From positions 1 to 45,281 of the forward strand of contig NZ_JPJG01000006.1 in the NCBI RefSeq assembly GCF_000765235.1: a stretch of DNA of 45,281 nt. Reading direction: 5' to 3'. Positions 16,152 through 24,097 of this stretch are shown here, piece by piece. How positions within the stretch are numbered: the first letter of the stretch is position 1; each line of letters starts with the position of its first letter. A program made the translations under genes and the position numbers. The stretch is from Oscillibacter sp. ER4. Its GTDB lineage: Bacteria > Bacillota > Clostridia > Oscillospirales > Oscillospiraceae. Below the pieces are notes generated by a model. It did no database searches. It worked only from the letters and a program-made list of their open reading frames with translations, and was not told the DNA's origin.

Positions 16152-18479
16152 ATGAGAAAAATGATGCAGCGATCCCTGAGCTGTCTGCTGACTCTCGCGA
16201 TGGTCGTCACGATGCTGATGACCAGCACGCTCGCAGCAGAGAAAAGCGTGAAGATCACGCTTGAATATCCTAAGGATGTTCCCGCAAACGACGTAGTCGT
16301 AACCATGTTCAAGGGTATCCCCGCATGGTATCAGAAACGTGAAGCAAAAACCGTCGAAGGTATTGTCAAGGCCTTCACCGAGCCTAATAGCGAAAACTAT
16401 CCCAAGCTGACAATCATTGAACCGGACAAGGACGGCAAGTACACCGTTACCGAGGCGGGCGGCTACTGTTATCTCGTCCACGGCAAGGTCGAGAGCAAGT
16501 ATTACAGCATCGTCAAGCTCTTCCTCGTCACTGAGGCAGACCTGAAAGCTGGTGCGAAGACACTACCCGTCAAAACTGCGCCCATCGCCGGCACCGGCTA
16601 TGAGACCAGTAACAACAATCCCGTCGGCGTGAACGGTGAAAAGGCCCCCGCAGGTTTTGACCAGGGCGTTGGCTACGGCGTTCCCATCGAGGGAACCGAT
16701 GAGATGGAGTACCTGCTCGGCACGGACGAGCTCGTCGGCTACAAGCCCTTCACCACTCCCGCCTTCCAGGAGGGCCGCGCGCTCTATCAGGCCACCACCA
16801 ACGAAGAGATGACCGCTTTCATCAAGGAATACGCGACTAAGAGCAGCTACATGCACGTTTTCAGCGCCGGTAAGACTGCCCACTATGGCTACGACTACCC
16901 CGTGCTCGTGTTCACCAAGAAAAATATTCCCGCAAACGCCACCATGGACGATGCGGCCAAGATCCTGCGCGAGGACGGCAAGCCCATCGTGTGGCAGCAG
17001 GCCCAGATTCACCCCTATGAGCCTGCCGCCGGTGAGAGTGCGCTCGTCATGATTCAGGAGCTCTGCGGCCAGTACGGTGAGGACATCCTCGACAAGATCG
17101 ATATCGTGATGATCCCCCGCATCAATGTGGAGGGCGCATTCCTCTTCGTCCGCACCGATTATGACGGCATCGACATGAACCGCGACCACATGGCGATCAA
17201 CTCTAAGGAAACGGCCATGCTGCACGAAACATACTACAAGTTCATGCCGCACGTTGTGATCGACAACCACGAATTTTTCTTCTCCGAGATGGGCAACTAC
17301 AATAACGATCCCGAGAAGTTCGAACTCAATGACTTCCAGATCACCGGCGCTTCCAGCCTGAACGACGATCCCGCCGTGACCAAGCTGACCACCGAGCTTG
17401 TCATCGATAAGATGCACAAGGACCTGCTCGACACCGGTTTCCGCGCCTACCACTACGGCATCACCAGCAATAACCCCATTGGCCGCGCCTACTACGGTCT
17501 CGGCAACGCCATCTCCATTCTGATTGAGAGTCACGGCGCTGACGGCGCGCTGTTCGCCATGCCGCGCCGCGTATACGGTCAGGTCGTTGCGACCAAGTCC
17601 ATCTATGACACCACCGCCGCCAACGCCAAAACCGTTATGGACACCGTGAACACCGCCCGCGCCAAGGTCGCCGAGACCGGCAAGACCTACAGCGAATCCG
17701 ACGTTCTCGTCCTCAAGCAGAGCGCCTCCGGCAAGGTCAAGAGCCCGACCCCGCTGCATCAGTATGTCGCCGATATCTACGGTAACATCAACAGCATCGG
17801 CGCCAACGCCATCAGCCTGCAGGACACCATCGTCCGCAGCCGCACCCGCCCGACTGCCTACGTCGTCCCCACGGACGTTGAGTGGATCGACAAACTTCTC
17901 TACACGCTCGACCACCACGGCGCAGAGTACTATAAGCTCAATGCCGGTTCCAGTGCCGAGCTCCAGCAGTACTATTACATCGAGGCCGACGGCACCAAGA
18001 GCTGCATCGCCGACCTGCGCGACAGCGCGAAAGTCACCTTCGAAAAGGGCGCTTACGTGATCCCCATGGATCAGGAGAGCGGCACGATCATCGGCATGCT
18101 GATGGAGCCCGACGTCGGCGACAGCGCACGCTACAACGGCACGATCTATCAGAACGGTCTGCTCAAGTATGATGAGACCACGAAGAACTTCCCGCTCTAC
18201 CGCTACACCGGCAATGACCCACGCACCACGCTCGTGAGCAACGGCACCTCCGCCGAGCCCACCCAGCCCACGCAGCCTGAGAAGCCCTCCCAGCCCGCGA
18301 GCAGCGATACCTACACCGTCGTCTCCGGCGACAGTCTGTGGAAGATCGCCAGCAAGCAGCTCGGCAGCGGCAGCCGCTGGACTGAGATCTATGACCTGAA
18401 TAAGGACACCGTCAAGTCCCCCTCGGTCATTTTCGTCGGTCAGATCCTCAAAATGCCTCTCACGGCAGTGAGCCAGTAA
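16152..18479 (+). CDS. Exported M14-type zinc carboxypeptidase with C-terminal LysM
   Basis: The product has 775 residues from ATG 16152 behind AAGGAG. A signal peptide covers about 1-28 (ends STLAAEK). The catalytic core shows M14 marks: zinc ligands His 287 and Glu 290 (IHPYEPAAGES), third ligand His about 373 (VVIDNHEFFF), GIDMNRDH before it, and a candidate catalytic Glu about 459 (ILIESHGADGA). A Pro/Thr-rich linker leads to one LysM module (about 718-768, TYTVVSGDSLWKIASKQLG), which binds peptidoglycan. It is thus a wall-localised peptidase that may trim wall peptides or degrade outside peptides. Core spacing is longer than in classic carboxypeptidase A. It is divergent from a MerR regulator. 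Confidence 0.85.
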   Translation: MRKMMQRSLSCLLTLAMVVTMLMTSTLAAEKSVKITLEYPKDVPANDVVVTMFKGIPAWYQKREAKTVEGIVKAFTEPNSENYPKLTIIEPDKDGKYTVTEAGGYCYLVHGKVESKYYSIVKLFLVTEADLKAGAKTLPVKTAPIAGTGYETSNNNPVGVNGEKAPAGFDQGVGYGVPIEGTDEMEYLLGTDELVGYKPFTTPAFQEGRALYQATTNEEMTAFIKEYATKSSYMHVFSAGKTAHYGYDYPVLVFTKKNIPANATMDDAAKILREDGKPIVWQQAQIHPYEPAAGESALVMIQELCGQYGEDILDKIDIVMIPRINVEGAFLFVRTDYDGIDMNRDHMAINSKETAMLHETYYKFMPHVVIDNHEFFFSEMGNYNNDPEKFELNDFQITGASSLNDDPAVTKLTTELVIDKMHKDLLDTGFRAYHYGITSNNPIGRAYYGLGNAISILIESHGADGALFAMPRRVYGQVVATKSIYDTTAANAKTVMDTVNTARAKVAETGKTYSESDVLVLKQSASGKVKSPTPLHQYVADIYGNINSIGANAISLQDTIVRSRTRPTAYVVPTDVEWIDKLLYTLDHHGAEYYKLNAGSSAELQQYYYIEADGTKSCIADLRDSAKVTFEKGAYVIPMDQESGTIIGMLMEPDVGDSARYNGTIYQNGLLKYDETTKNFPLYRYTGNDPRTTLVSNGTSAEPTQPTQPEKPSQPASSDTYTVVSGDSLWKIASKQLGSGSRWTEIYDLNKDTVKSPSVIFVGQILKMPLTAVSQ

Positions 18480-18521
18480 AAAATACGTCAGTGTTTTTTC
18501 TCCACAAATCCCCTTCGAACG

Positions 18522-18566
18522 GGAAAGCGCCTTCCGCGATGCGGAAGGCGCTTTCCTTTTTATTTT
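18522..18566 (+). terminator. Terminator of the M14 peptidase gene
   Basis: A perfect 16-bp stem (GGAAAGCGCCTTCCGC and its complement) with a GAT loop is followed by TTTTTATTTT. Confidence 0.95.
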
Positions 18567-19342
18567 CAAATCTCGAATTGCTGACCGTCGCGCGTGATGC
18601 GCGCGATGATGCCCTTTTCGTCCGGGTGCGCAGCGATGTATCGGTCGATGACCTCATACTTTTTCCACATGTGCATCGGGAAGATGTGCTGCACCGTCAC
18701 ATTCTTCAGCAGATACTCGATGCCGAGGCCCTCGCTGCCTTCACCAAGGCGCGGGTCAAGCGGTGCCATCGCCGCCGTGATCTCGGGCGCGATGCCGTTG
18801 TCCGTCGCCTCGTTGCGCACGGCGGAGGCGAGCTTTTCAATGGCCGCATGGTAGTGGACGGTCATGTTGTTGCAGTAAGCCTTGCCCTCGCTCTCCCAGT
18901 TCCACCAGTTGAGGTCGCCCCCGTGGTAGACCATCTTCCCCTCAGCGCGCAGAAGATAGGCATTGCCGATGTCCGTCGACTTGATGGCGCGGATGCTCAA
19001 ATCCTCGCCCGCGACGTCGGTGAGCAGGATGCTGTCGGGCCGCAGAACAGTCGTGCGGGCAAAGGCTTCGTCGGAGATGTTCAGCCATTGCCGCTTGCGC
19101 TCGGTGAGGCGCGTATCGCGCGAGACGAAAAAGCGCGTGTCGGGGTACTTTTCCAAAAGTGTGAACACCTTGGCGTCGAAGTGGTCCTCGTGGCTGTGGC
19201 TCGCGAAGACGAGCAGCGGCTTGTCTGGGTTCAGCTCCGGCAGCTCGCCCGTGTAGTCGGGCTCGTAGGTATAGTCAAAGAGCGTGTAGAACTTGTCCCA
19301 CTCGACAAGATACGCGCTGTGGGCGATAAACGTGACGGTCAT
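18566..19342 (-). CDS. MBL-fold metal-dependent hydrolase
   Basis: The 258-residue product has the metallo-beta-lactamase motif SHSHEDHFD (residues 49-56), the bridging Asp in MVYHGGDLNWWNW, and a late His in IFPMHMW. It resembles the UlaG/RomA-like branch of single-domain MBL hydrolases. The substrate is not predictable. It has its own TTGCGC/TATAAT promoter back-to-back with that of the radical SAM operon. Its stop codon touches the end of the facing terminator of the M14 gene. Confidence 0.87.
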   Translation of the reverse strand: MTVTFIAHSAYLVEWDKFYTLFDYTYEPDYTGELPELNPDKPLLVFASHSHEDHFDAKVFTLLEKYPDTRFFVSRDTRLTERKRQWLNISDEAFARTTVLRPDSILLTDVAGEDLSIRAIKSTDIGNAYLLRAEGKMVYHGGDLNWWNWESEGKAYCNNMTVHYHAAIEKLASAVRNEATDNGIAPEITAAMAPLDPRLGEGSEGLGIEYLLKNVTVQHIFPMHMWKKYEVIDRYIAAHPDEKGIIARITRDGQQFEI

Positions 19343-19386
19343 GCGGTTTCTCCTTTCGCTGCGGAGGATGGAAGTTTGCCTGTAGG

Positions 19387-19415
19387 ATTATAGCAGACGC
19401 CGCGGCGCGGCGCAA
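19387..19415 (-). promoter_or_regulatory. Promoter of the MBL-fold gene
   Basis: On the minus strand TTGCGC and TATAAT are separated by 17 bases, about 45 bases before the start codon. Confidence 0.7.
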
Positions 19416-19427
19416 GGGGAAAAGGCT

Positions 19428-19455
19428 TTGCAAAATCGCGCGGATATGGTAAAAT
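19428..19455 (+). promoter_or_regulatory. Promoter of the radical SAM-mutY-tdk operon
   Basis: TTGCAA and TAAAAT are separated by 16 bases, 40 bases before the first start codon. Confidence 0.6.
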
Positions 19456-19495
19456 ATTTAAATCTATCCCCTGACTTCACGAAAGGAGCCGCGCG

Positions 19496-20335
19496 ATGCT
19501 GAAAAAAGCCTATGTCGAGATCACGAACCGCTGCAACCTCGCCTGCTCCTTCTGCCCCAAGACAAAGCGCGCGCCGCGCACGATGAGCGCACAGGAATTC
19601 GACCTTATCCTCTCGCGGCTCGAGGGGTATGTGCAGTACGTCTATCTGCACGTGATGGGCGAGCCGCTGCTGCACCCTGAGCTTACGACGCTCTTCGCCC
19701 TTGCCAAAGCGCGGAACATGAAAATCTGCATCACGACGAACGGCACGCTGCTCCAAAAGCGTTCCGACGAGCTGCTTGCCGCCGAAAGCCTGCACAAGAT
19801 CAGCGTCTCGCTCCACAGTTTTGAGGGCAACGACGGCGCGGACGAGCGGGAGCTTTCTTACCTGACACAGGTCTGGAACTTTGCTGAAAAGGCCGCGAAA
19901 AAACGCGTCATCGTAGCGCTGCGCCTCTGGAACGACGGCGGCGCGGACGCGCGCAACGGCGAAATTCTCGACTTTCTGCGCTCTCGCACGGGGAATGACT
20001 GGCCGGAGATGCGAAACGACAGCTTTTTTCAGCGCGACCACCTGTATTTGGAGCGCGCGGGCAAATTCGACTGGCCTGATCTGAGCGCCGGCGAATCCGG
20101 CGCGCAGTTCTGCTACGGTCTGCGCGACCAGCTCGGTGTCCTTGTCGACGGCACCGTCGTGCCCTGCTGCCTCGATCACGAGGGTGACATGGCGCTGGGG
20201 AACCTCTTCACTCAGCCGCTTGACGAAATTCTGAACTCCCCGCGCGCGTGTGCTCTGCGCGAGGGTTTCTCCCGGCGGAAGCCCGCCGAAGAACTCTGCC
20301 GCCGCTGCGGCTTCGCCGCGCGCTTCAACAAATGA
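19496..20335 (+). CDS. Radical SAM protein with SPASM-like C-terminus
   Basis: The 279-residue product carries the [4Fe-4S]-SAM motif C13-x3-C17-x2-C20 (NRCNLACSFCPK) and a glycine-rich SAM segment (YLHVMGEPLLHPE). Its C-terminal cysteine cluster (QFCYGL, VVPCCLDHEGDMALGN, ELCRRCGF) is typical of SPASM/twitch auxiliary clusters. SPASM proteins modify peptides or act as anaerobic sulfatase-maturase-like enzymes, but no candidate peptide substrate or sulfatase lies nearby. It is the first gene of a six-gene run and ends one base before the mutY start codon. The start has AAAGGAG seven bases upstream. Confidence 0.85.
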   Translation: MLKKAYVEITNRCNLACSFCPKTKRAPRTMSAQEFDLILSRLEGYVQYVYLHVMGEPLLHPELTTLFALAKARNMKICITTNGTLLQKRSDELLAAESLHKISVSLHSFEGNDGADERELSYLTQVWNFAEKAAKKRVIVALRLWNDGGADARNGEILDFLRSRTGNDWPEMRNDSFFQRDHLYLERAGKFDWPDLSAGESGAQFCYGLRDQLGVLVDGTVVPCCLDHEGDMALGNLFTQPLDEILNSPRACALREGFSRRKPAEELCRRCGFAARFNK

Positions 20336-20336
20336 T

Positions 20337-21398
20337 ATGATGACAGAACATTGGGAAAACTTAAATGCTCTGACCGCGCCGCTGCTCACGTGGTATGACT
20401 TAAACGGCCGCACGCTGCCATGGCGCAGCGTCGTCACGCCGTACCGCACGTGGGTCTCGGAGATCATGCTCCAGCAGACGCGCGTGAGTGCCGTCATTCC
20501 GTACTTTGAGCGCTTTATGGCAGAGCTGCCCGACGCCGCGGCGTTAGCCACCGTGCCGGAGGAACGGCTTTTGAAGCTCTGGGAGGGGCTTGGCTACTAC
20601 TCGCGGGCGCGGAATCTGCAAAAGGCGGCAAAGGTCATCGTCTCGGACTTTGGCGGCGAGTTGCCGCGCACTTGTGCAAGTCTCAAAACGCTCCCCGGCA
20701 TCGGCGACTACACCGCCGCCGCCATCGCCTCGATCAACTTCGGCGAGCCGGTCGCCGCGGTGGACGGGAATCTGCTGCGCGTCGCCGCGCGCGTCAGCGG
20801 CTGCGCCGATGACATCATGGACGCGAGGGTACGAAAGCAATTCACCGCGCATCTCAACGACGCCATCGACTTACATCGCCCCGGCGCGTACAATCAGGCG
20901 ATGATGGACCTCGGCGCGACGGTGTGCCTGCCGAACGGCGCGCCGAAGTGCGAGATCTGCCCCGCGCGAATGATGTGCGAGGCGTACAAAAACGGACTCA
21001 CCGAGATTTTTCCCGTGCGCGCGAAGAAAAAGGCGCGCAAGATTGAGGAGCGCACCGTGCTGCTGCTCTTTCAAAATGGCAAGGCCGCGCTGCGAAAGCG
21101 CGCGGACACGGGGCTTCTCGCCTCACTCTGGGAATTCCCGAGCGTTTTGGGGAACCTCGACGAGGCGGGCGTTTCGCTTGCGCTTGCGCAGATGGGGCTT
21201 TCGGCGCAAACTGTCGAACCCGCGGGCAGCGCGAAGCACATCTTCACCCACATCGAGTGGGATATGAAGGGCTACTTCGCCGACGTGACGGGCGAAAACG
21301 ACGATCTATTCTGGGCGGACGCCGCGGCGTTCGACGCCGCCGCCATCCCCACCGCATTCAAGAAATTTGCCGCGCTCGTTCGCGCGCGGCTGCAATAA
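20337..21398 (+). CDS. mutY: A/G-specific adenine glycosylase MutY
   Basis: The product has 353 residues from ATG 20337, one base after the upstream stop; the longer frame reaches back into the radical SAM gene and is not supported. It has the catalytic Glu 42 (SEIMLQQTRV), helix-hairpin-helix LPGIGDYTAAAI, catalytic Asp 143 (AAVDGNLLRV) and four iron-sulfur cysteines C197, C205, C208 and C214. The first gap is seven residues rather than E. coli's six. The C-terminal NUDIX-like domain (from about 235) recognises 8-oxoguanine. It removes adenine mispaired with oxidised guanine. It sits with nucleotide-salvage genes in one operon. Confidence 0.95.
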   Translation: MMTEHWENLNALTAPLLTWYDLNGRTLPWRSVVTPYRTWVSEIMLQQTRVSAVIPYFERFMAELPDAAALATVPEERLLKLWEGLGYYSRARNLQKAAKVIVSDFGGELPRTCASLKTLPGIGDYTAAAIASINFGEPVAAVDGNLLRVAARVSGCADDIMDARVRKQFTAHLNDAIDLHRPGAYNQAMMDLGATVCLPNGAPKCEICPARMMCEAYKNGLTEIFPVRAKKKARKIEERTVLLLFQNGKAALRKRADTGLLASLWEFPSVLGNLDEAGVSLALAQMGLSAQTVEPAGSAKHIFTHIEWDMKGYFADVTGENDDLFWADAAAFDAAAIPTAFKKFAALVRARLQ

Positions 21399-21417
21399 GA
21401 GAGGGAGAACAACGACC

Positions 21418-22011
21418 ATGGCACAGCTTTACTTCAAATACGGCGCGATGGGCTCGAGCAAGACGGCCAACGCGCTGATGGCGCGCTTCAACTACGAAGA
21501 GCGCGGGCAGAAGACGCTCCTCTGCAAGCCCCAGCTCGACACGCGCGACGGCGACCACATGGTGCACTCGCGCATCGGGCTTGAATACCCCTGCGTCTAC
21601 TTCCATGAGATGCGGCAGATGGACGAAGAGGAACTCAAAAAGAACGCCTGCATCATCGTCGACGAGGCGCAGTTTTTGACAAAGGAGGAGGTCTTATACC
21701 TCGTCCATCTCGTCGACGACTGCGGCATCCCCGTCCTCTGCTACGGGCTGCGCGCCGACTTCAAGGGCGACCTTTTCCCCGGCAGCTACGAGCTGCTTGT
21801 CATGGCCGACAAGTTAGAAGAGGTCAAGACCATCTGCTGGTGCGGCAAAAAGGCCGCGTTCAACGCGCGCTTTGACGCGCAGGGCCATGTCGTCAAGCAG
21901 GGTGCGCAGGTCGTCATCGGCGCGAACGACCAGTACATCGGCCTGTGCCGCAAGCACTGGATGCTCGGCGACCTCGGCCCCGACTTCAACGGTCAGGGCA
22001 CGGGCGACTGA
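21418..22011 (+). CDS. tdk: Thymidine kinase
   Basis: The product has 197 residues from ATG 21418 behind GAGGGAGA. It has the P-loop GAMGSSKT (residues 9-16), the DEAQF motif (IIVDEAQFLT), the lasso region LCYGLRADFKGDLFPGS, and zinc-binding cysteines in TICWCGKKA with a later CRKHW. It phosphorylates thymidine in the salvage pathway. With the dCMP deaminase at the end of the operon, it gives two routes to dTMP. Its stop codon overlaps the next start (TGATG), so translation is coupled. Confidence 0.96.
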   Translation: MAQLYFKYGAMGSSKTANALMARFNYEERGQKTLLCKPQLDTRDGDHMVHSRIGLEYPCVYFHEMRQMDEEELKKNACIIVDEAQFLTKEEVLYLVHLVDDCGIPVLCYGLRADFKGDLFPGSYELLVMADKLEEVKTICWCGKKAAFNARFDAQGHVVKQGAQVVIGANDQYIGLCRKHWMLGDLGPDFNGQGTGD

Positions 22012-22883
22012 TGCGCTGCGAGATCTGTCCCCGCCGCTGCGGCGCGAAGCGCACGGCGGAGAAAGCAGGCGGCGTCTGCCGCATGCCCGCGGGCTTAGTC
22101 GTCGCGCGCGCGATGCTGCACCTCTGGGAAGAACCCGTGCTCAGCGGTAAAAACGGCGCGGGCTGCATCTTCTTTTCGGGCTGCAATTTGGACTGCGTGT
22201 TCTGCCAGAACGGGCGCATCAGCCACGAGAATTTCGGCAAGGTCATTACGCCGGCACATCTGCGCGAGATCATGGAAGACCTCGTTTCGCAGGGCGCGCA
22301 CTGCATCGATCTTGTCACGCCCACGCACTTCACCCCCTGGGTGCTCGAAGCGCTGGATCAGCCGCTTCCCGTCCCCGTTGTGTGGAACAGCGGCGGATAC
22401 GAGCGTGTGGAAACGCTCAGAATGCTTGAGGGTAAGGTGCAGATCTATCTGCCCGACTTAAAATACGCCATGGAACGCCCCGCGCGCGAGCTTTCCGCCG
22501 CGCCGGACTACTTTGAAGTTGCCGCCGCGGCCATCGACGAGATGGTGCGTCAGGTCGGACCGTATCAGATCGGCGAGGACGGGCTGATGAAGTCCGGCGT
22601 CATTTTGCGCCACCTCGTCCTGCCGGGGCAGATGGAGAACACCAAGCGCGTCATCGACTATGTTTCGTCCCACTTCCCGCCAAAGACCGTGCTCTTTTCG
22701 CTCATGAGCCAGTATACGCCGCAGAGCGGCGCGACCGGCGCGCTCGCGCGGCGCTTGAATGAGCGAGAATACCGCACGGCGGTACAATACATGCTCGACT
22801 GTGGCCTGACCGACGGCTTTTGTCAGGAGCTCTCGAGCGCCAAAGAGGAATACACACCCGTTTTCGACCTACAGGGGGTATAG
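22011..22883 (+). CDS. Radical SAM protein, PflA/PflX-like (COG1313 type)
   Basis: The product has 290 residues from ATG 22011. An N-terminal cysteine segment (MRCEICPRRCGAKR, then GGVCRMP) precedes the radical SAM motif C-x3-C-x2-C (SGCNLDCVFCQNGRIS). Next come a SAM-binding GAHCIDLVTPTHF region and YLPDLKYA. This layout matches the PflX-like family related to pyruvate formate-lyase activating enzymes, whose true substrates are unknown. It overlaps the tdk stop by one base and is followed after one base by the zinc-ribbon gene, so it belongs to the same transcript. Confidence 0.85.
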   Translation: MRCEICPRRCGAKRTAEKAGGVCRMPAGLVVARAMLHLWEEPVLSGKNGAGCIFFSGCNLDCVFCQNGRISHENFGKVITPAHLREIMEDLVSQGAHCIDLVTPTHFTPWVLEALDQPLPVPVVWNSGGYERVETLRMLEGKVQIYLPDLKYAMERPARELSAAPDYFEVAAAAIDEMVRQVGPYQIGEDGLMKSGVILRHLVLPGQMENTKRVIDYVSSHFPPKTVLFSLMSQYTPQSGATGALARRLNEREYRTAVQYMLDCGLTDGFCQELSSAKEEYTPVFDLQGV

Positions 22884-22884
22884 G

Positions 22885-23163
22885 ATGGCGAATCAGCTCA
22901 ACTGCCTGCGCTGCGGCGCAGGGATGCGATTTATGGGGCGCGACAAGCTCCAGCGCCGCCCTAACCTGCTCCTTTCGGACCTGACCTTCGCCCTCGCGGG
23001 CGGAATGGAGATCGACATCTATTCCTGCCCCAAGTGCGGGAAGATCGAGCTGTTCCAGCCGGAGGCAGCGTCGGACGGCCTTGCGCAGAAGCAATGTCCC
23101 GTCTGCGGCGCGGTCATCGACTTCGATTACGGCCGCTGCCCACACTGCAAACACGAATTCTGA
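22885..23163 (+). CDS. Small zinc-ribbon protein, 92 residues
   Basis: Three Cys pairs are visible: LNCLRCGAGM at the start, YSCPKCGKIE in the middle, and QCPVCGAVIDFDYGRCPHC near the end. This suggests two or more zinc ribbons. No catalytic domain is seen. Homologues are annotated as hypothetical or nucleic-acid-binding proteins. The first and last pairs may each complete a ribbon with the middle one. It begins one base after the PflX-like gene, and its partner role is unknown. Confidence 0.8.
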   Translation: MANQLNCLRCGAGMRFMGRDKLQRRPNLLLSDLTFALAGGMEIDIYSCPKCGKIELFQPEAASDGLAQKQCPVCGAVIDFDYGRCPHCKHEF

Positions 23164-23209
23164 TAGCAAATTGTAATATTCTTTCTCATAAATACAAGGA
23201 GGACTCGAT

Positions 23210-23680
23210 ATGGAGCGTGTCAGCAAGCGGAATTACTACTTAGACATCGCGCAGACGGTGCTTGAGCGCGCGACGTGCCTGCGCCGCGTCTACGGTGCAA
23301 TCATCGTCAAAAACGACGAGATCATCTCCACCGGCTACAACGGCGCGCCGCGCGGACGCAAAAACTGCGTCGACCTCGGCTATTGCACGCGCGAGCAGCT
23401 CAAGGTCCCGCGCGGCGAGCGCTACGAGCTCTGCCGCAGCGTCCACGCCGAGGCGAACGCCATCATCTCCGCCCAGCGGCGCGACATGGTCGGCGCGACG
23501 ATCTACTTGGTCGGCCGCGACGCGCGCAGCGGCGAGCTGCTGCACGATGCGACGAGCTGTCCCATGTGCCGCCGCATGATCATCAACGCCGGCATCGACG
23601 AGGTGGTGATCCGCCGGACGGAGGAGGAGTTTGATATCGTTCCGGTGCAAAAGTGGATCGACGAGGATGACTCGCTATAA
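23210..23680 (+). CDS. comEB: Deoxycytidylate (dCMP) deaminase
   Basis: The 156-residue product has the zinc deaminase motif HAEANAI (zinc His and proton-shuttling Glu) and the C-x2-C ligand pair SCPMC, with the family segment STGYNGAPRGRKNC. It converts dCMP to dUMP, the thymidylate synthase substrate. It lies 46 bases after the zinc-ribbon gene behind AAGGAGG. It closes the operon that also holds tdk and is followed three bases later by a strong hairpin. The ComEB name reflects B. subtilis usage and does not imply competence. Confidence 0.93.
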   Translation: MERVSKRNYYLDIAQTVLERATCLRRVYGAIIVKNDEIISTGYNGAPRGRKNCVDLGYCTREQLKVPRGERYELCRSVHAEANAIISAQRRDMVGATIYLVGRDARSGELLHDATSCPMCRRMIINAGIDEVVIRRTEEEFDIVPVQKWIDEDDSL

Positions 23681-23682
23681 CT

Positions 23683-23711
23683 TCAAAAAAGCGGCAAAGC
23701 CGCTTTTTTGA
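23683..23711 (+). terminator. Terminator of the dCMP deaminase operon and first hairpin of island B
   Basis: TCAAAAAAGCGGC pairs perfectly with GCCGCTTTTTTGA over an AAA loop. It is the twin of the hairpin at 10215, with T-A replaced by C-G in the stem on both sides. Confidence 0.92.
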
Positions 23712-23985
23712 GGGGAATTGCCGCCCGCTGCAGCGCACGCGCCGTAGGCGCGCACGTTTGCGGGCTAAGAAGTATTTTTTCTGACGCACATGTCGTCAGA
23801 AAAAATGATTGAAATTCATTTGCGCCGTGCGCGGCGCAAAGTCTGCGACGCTTCTATTTCTTTCGCGTCTGCGGACGCGAAAATCTGCGATGCGTTATGC
23901 CTGTTTGCCGCCTGGGGGGCGGCAAATGCGGCGATCCTACTCTTTCAAATCGAAAAAGTGCGGTGCTTATGGCGCCGCGCTTTCT
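23683..23985. repeat. Intergenic hairpin island B (about 300 bp)
   Basis: No gene is supported here. After the terminator come GCCCGC/GCGGGC around CGCGCC/GGCGCG, then ATTTTTTCTGACG/CGTCAGAAAAAAT (about 23774-23806). TTTGCGCCG-TGCG-CGGCGCAAA (23819-23840) and TTTCGCGTC-TGCG-GACGCGAAA (23861-23882) share a loop. TTTGCCGCC/GGCGGCAAA (23904-23926) and a 12-bp stem with two G-U pairs near 23955-23984 follow. Most stems are 9 to 13 bp with tiny loops. The blocks CGCACATGTCG, GATTgAAaTTcATTT and GCCGTGCGCGGC are shared with island A. The element starts three bases after a stop codon. Confidence 0.72.
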
Positions 23986-24012
23986 TCTTTTGGGGAAAAA
24001 TTCTGTAAAACC

Positions 24013-24042
24013 TTGCAAATACCGCCCTTTCGGTGGTAGACT
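24013..24042 (+). promoter_or_regulatory. Promoter of metG
   Basis: TTGCAA and TAGACT are 18 bases apart. The spacer itself holds an inverted repeat (TACCGCC..GGTGGTA, one imperfect pair) that might be an operator. Confidence 0.5.
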
Positions 24043-24097
24043 GTAAATAATTACACCCCGCTTTCATTCGGCGCGGGCAGAAAAGAGGAAAACACCA

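Noticed and set aside
16563-18569. Long minus-strand frame (668 codons) across the M14 peptidase gene
   Set aside because: It is a shadow caused by high GC in third codon positions. The plus strand has a signal peptide, zinc motifs and LysM, and the minus frame overlaps the gene's terminator.
20250-20336. Upstream extension of mutY inside the radical SAM gene
   Set aside because: The added residues are low complexity and overlap the coding C-terminus of the upstream gene. The ATG one base after its stop gives the normal MutY N-terminus.
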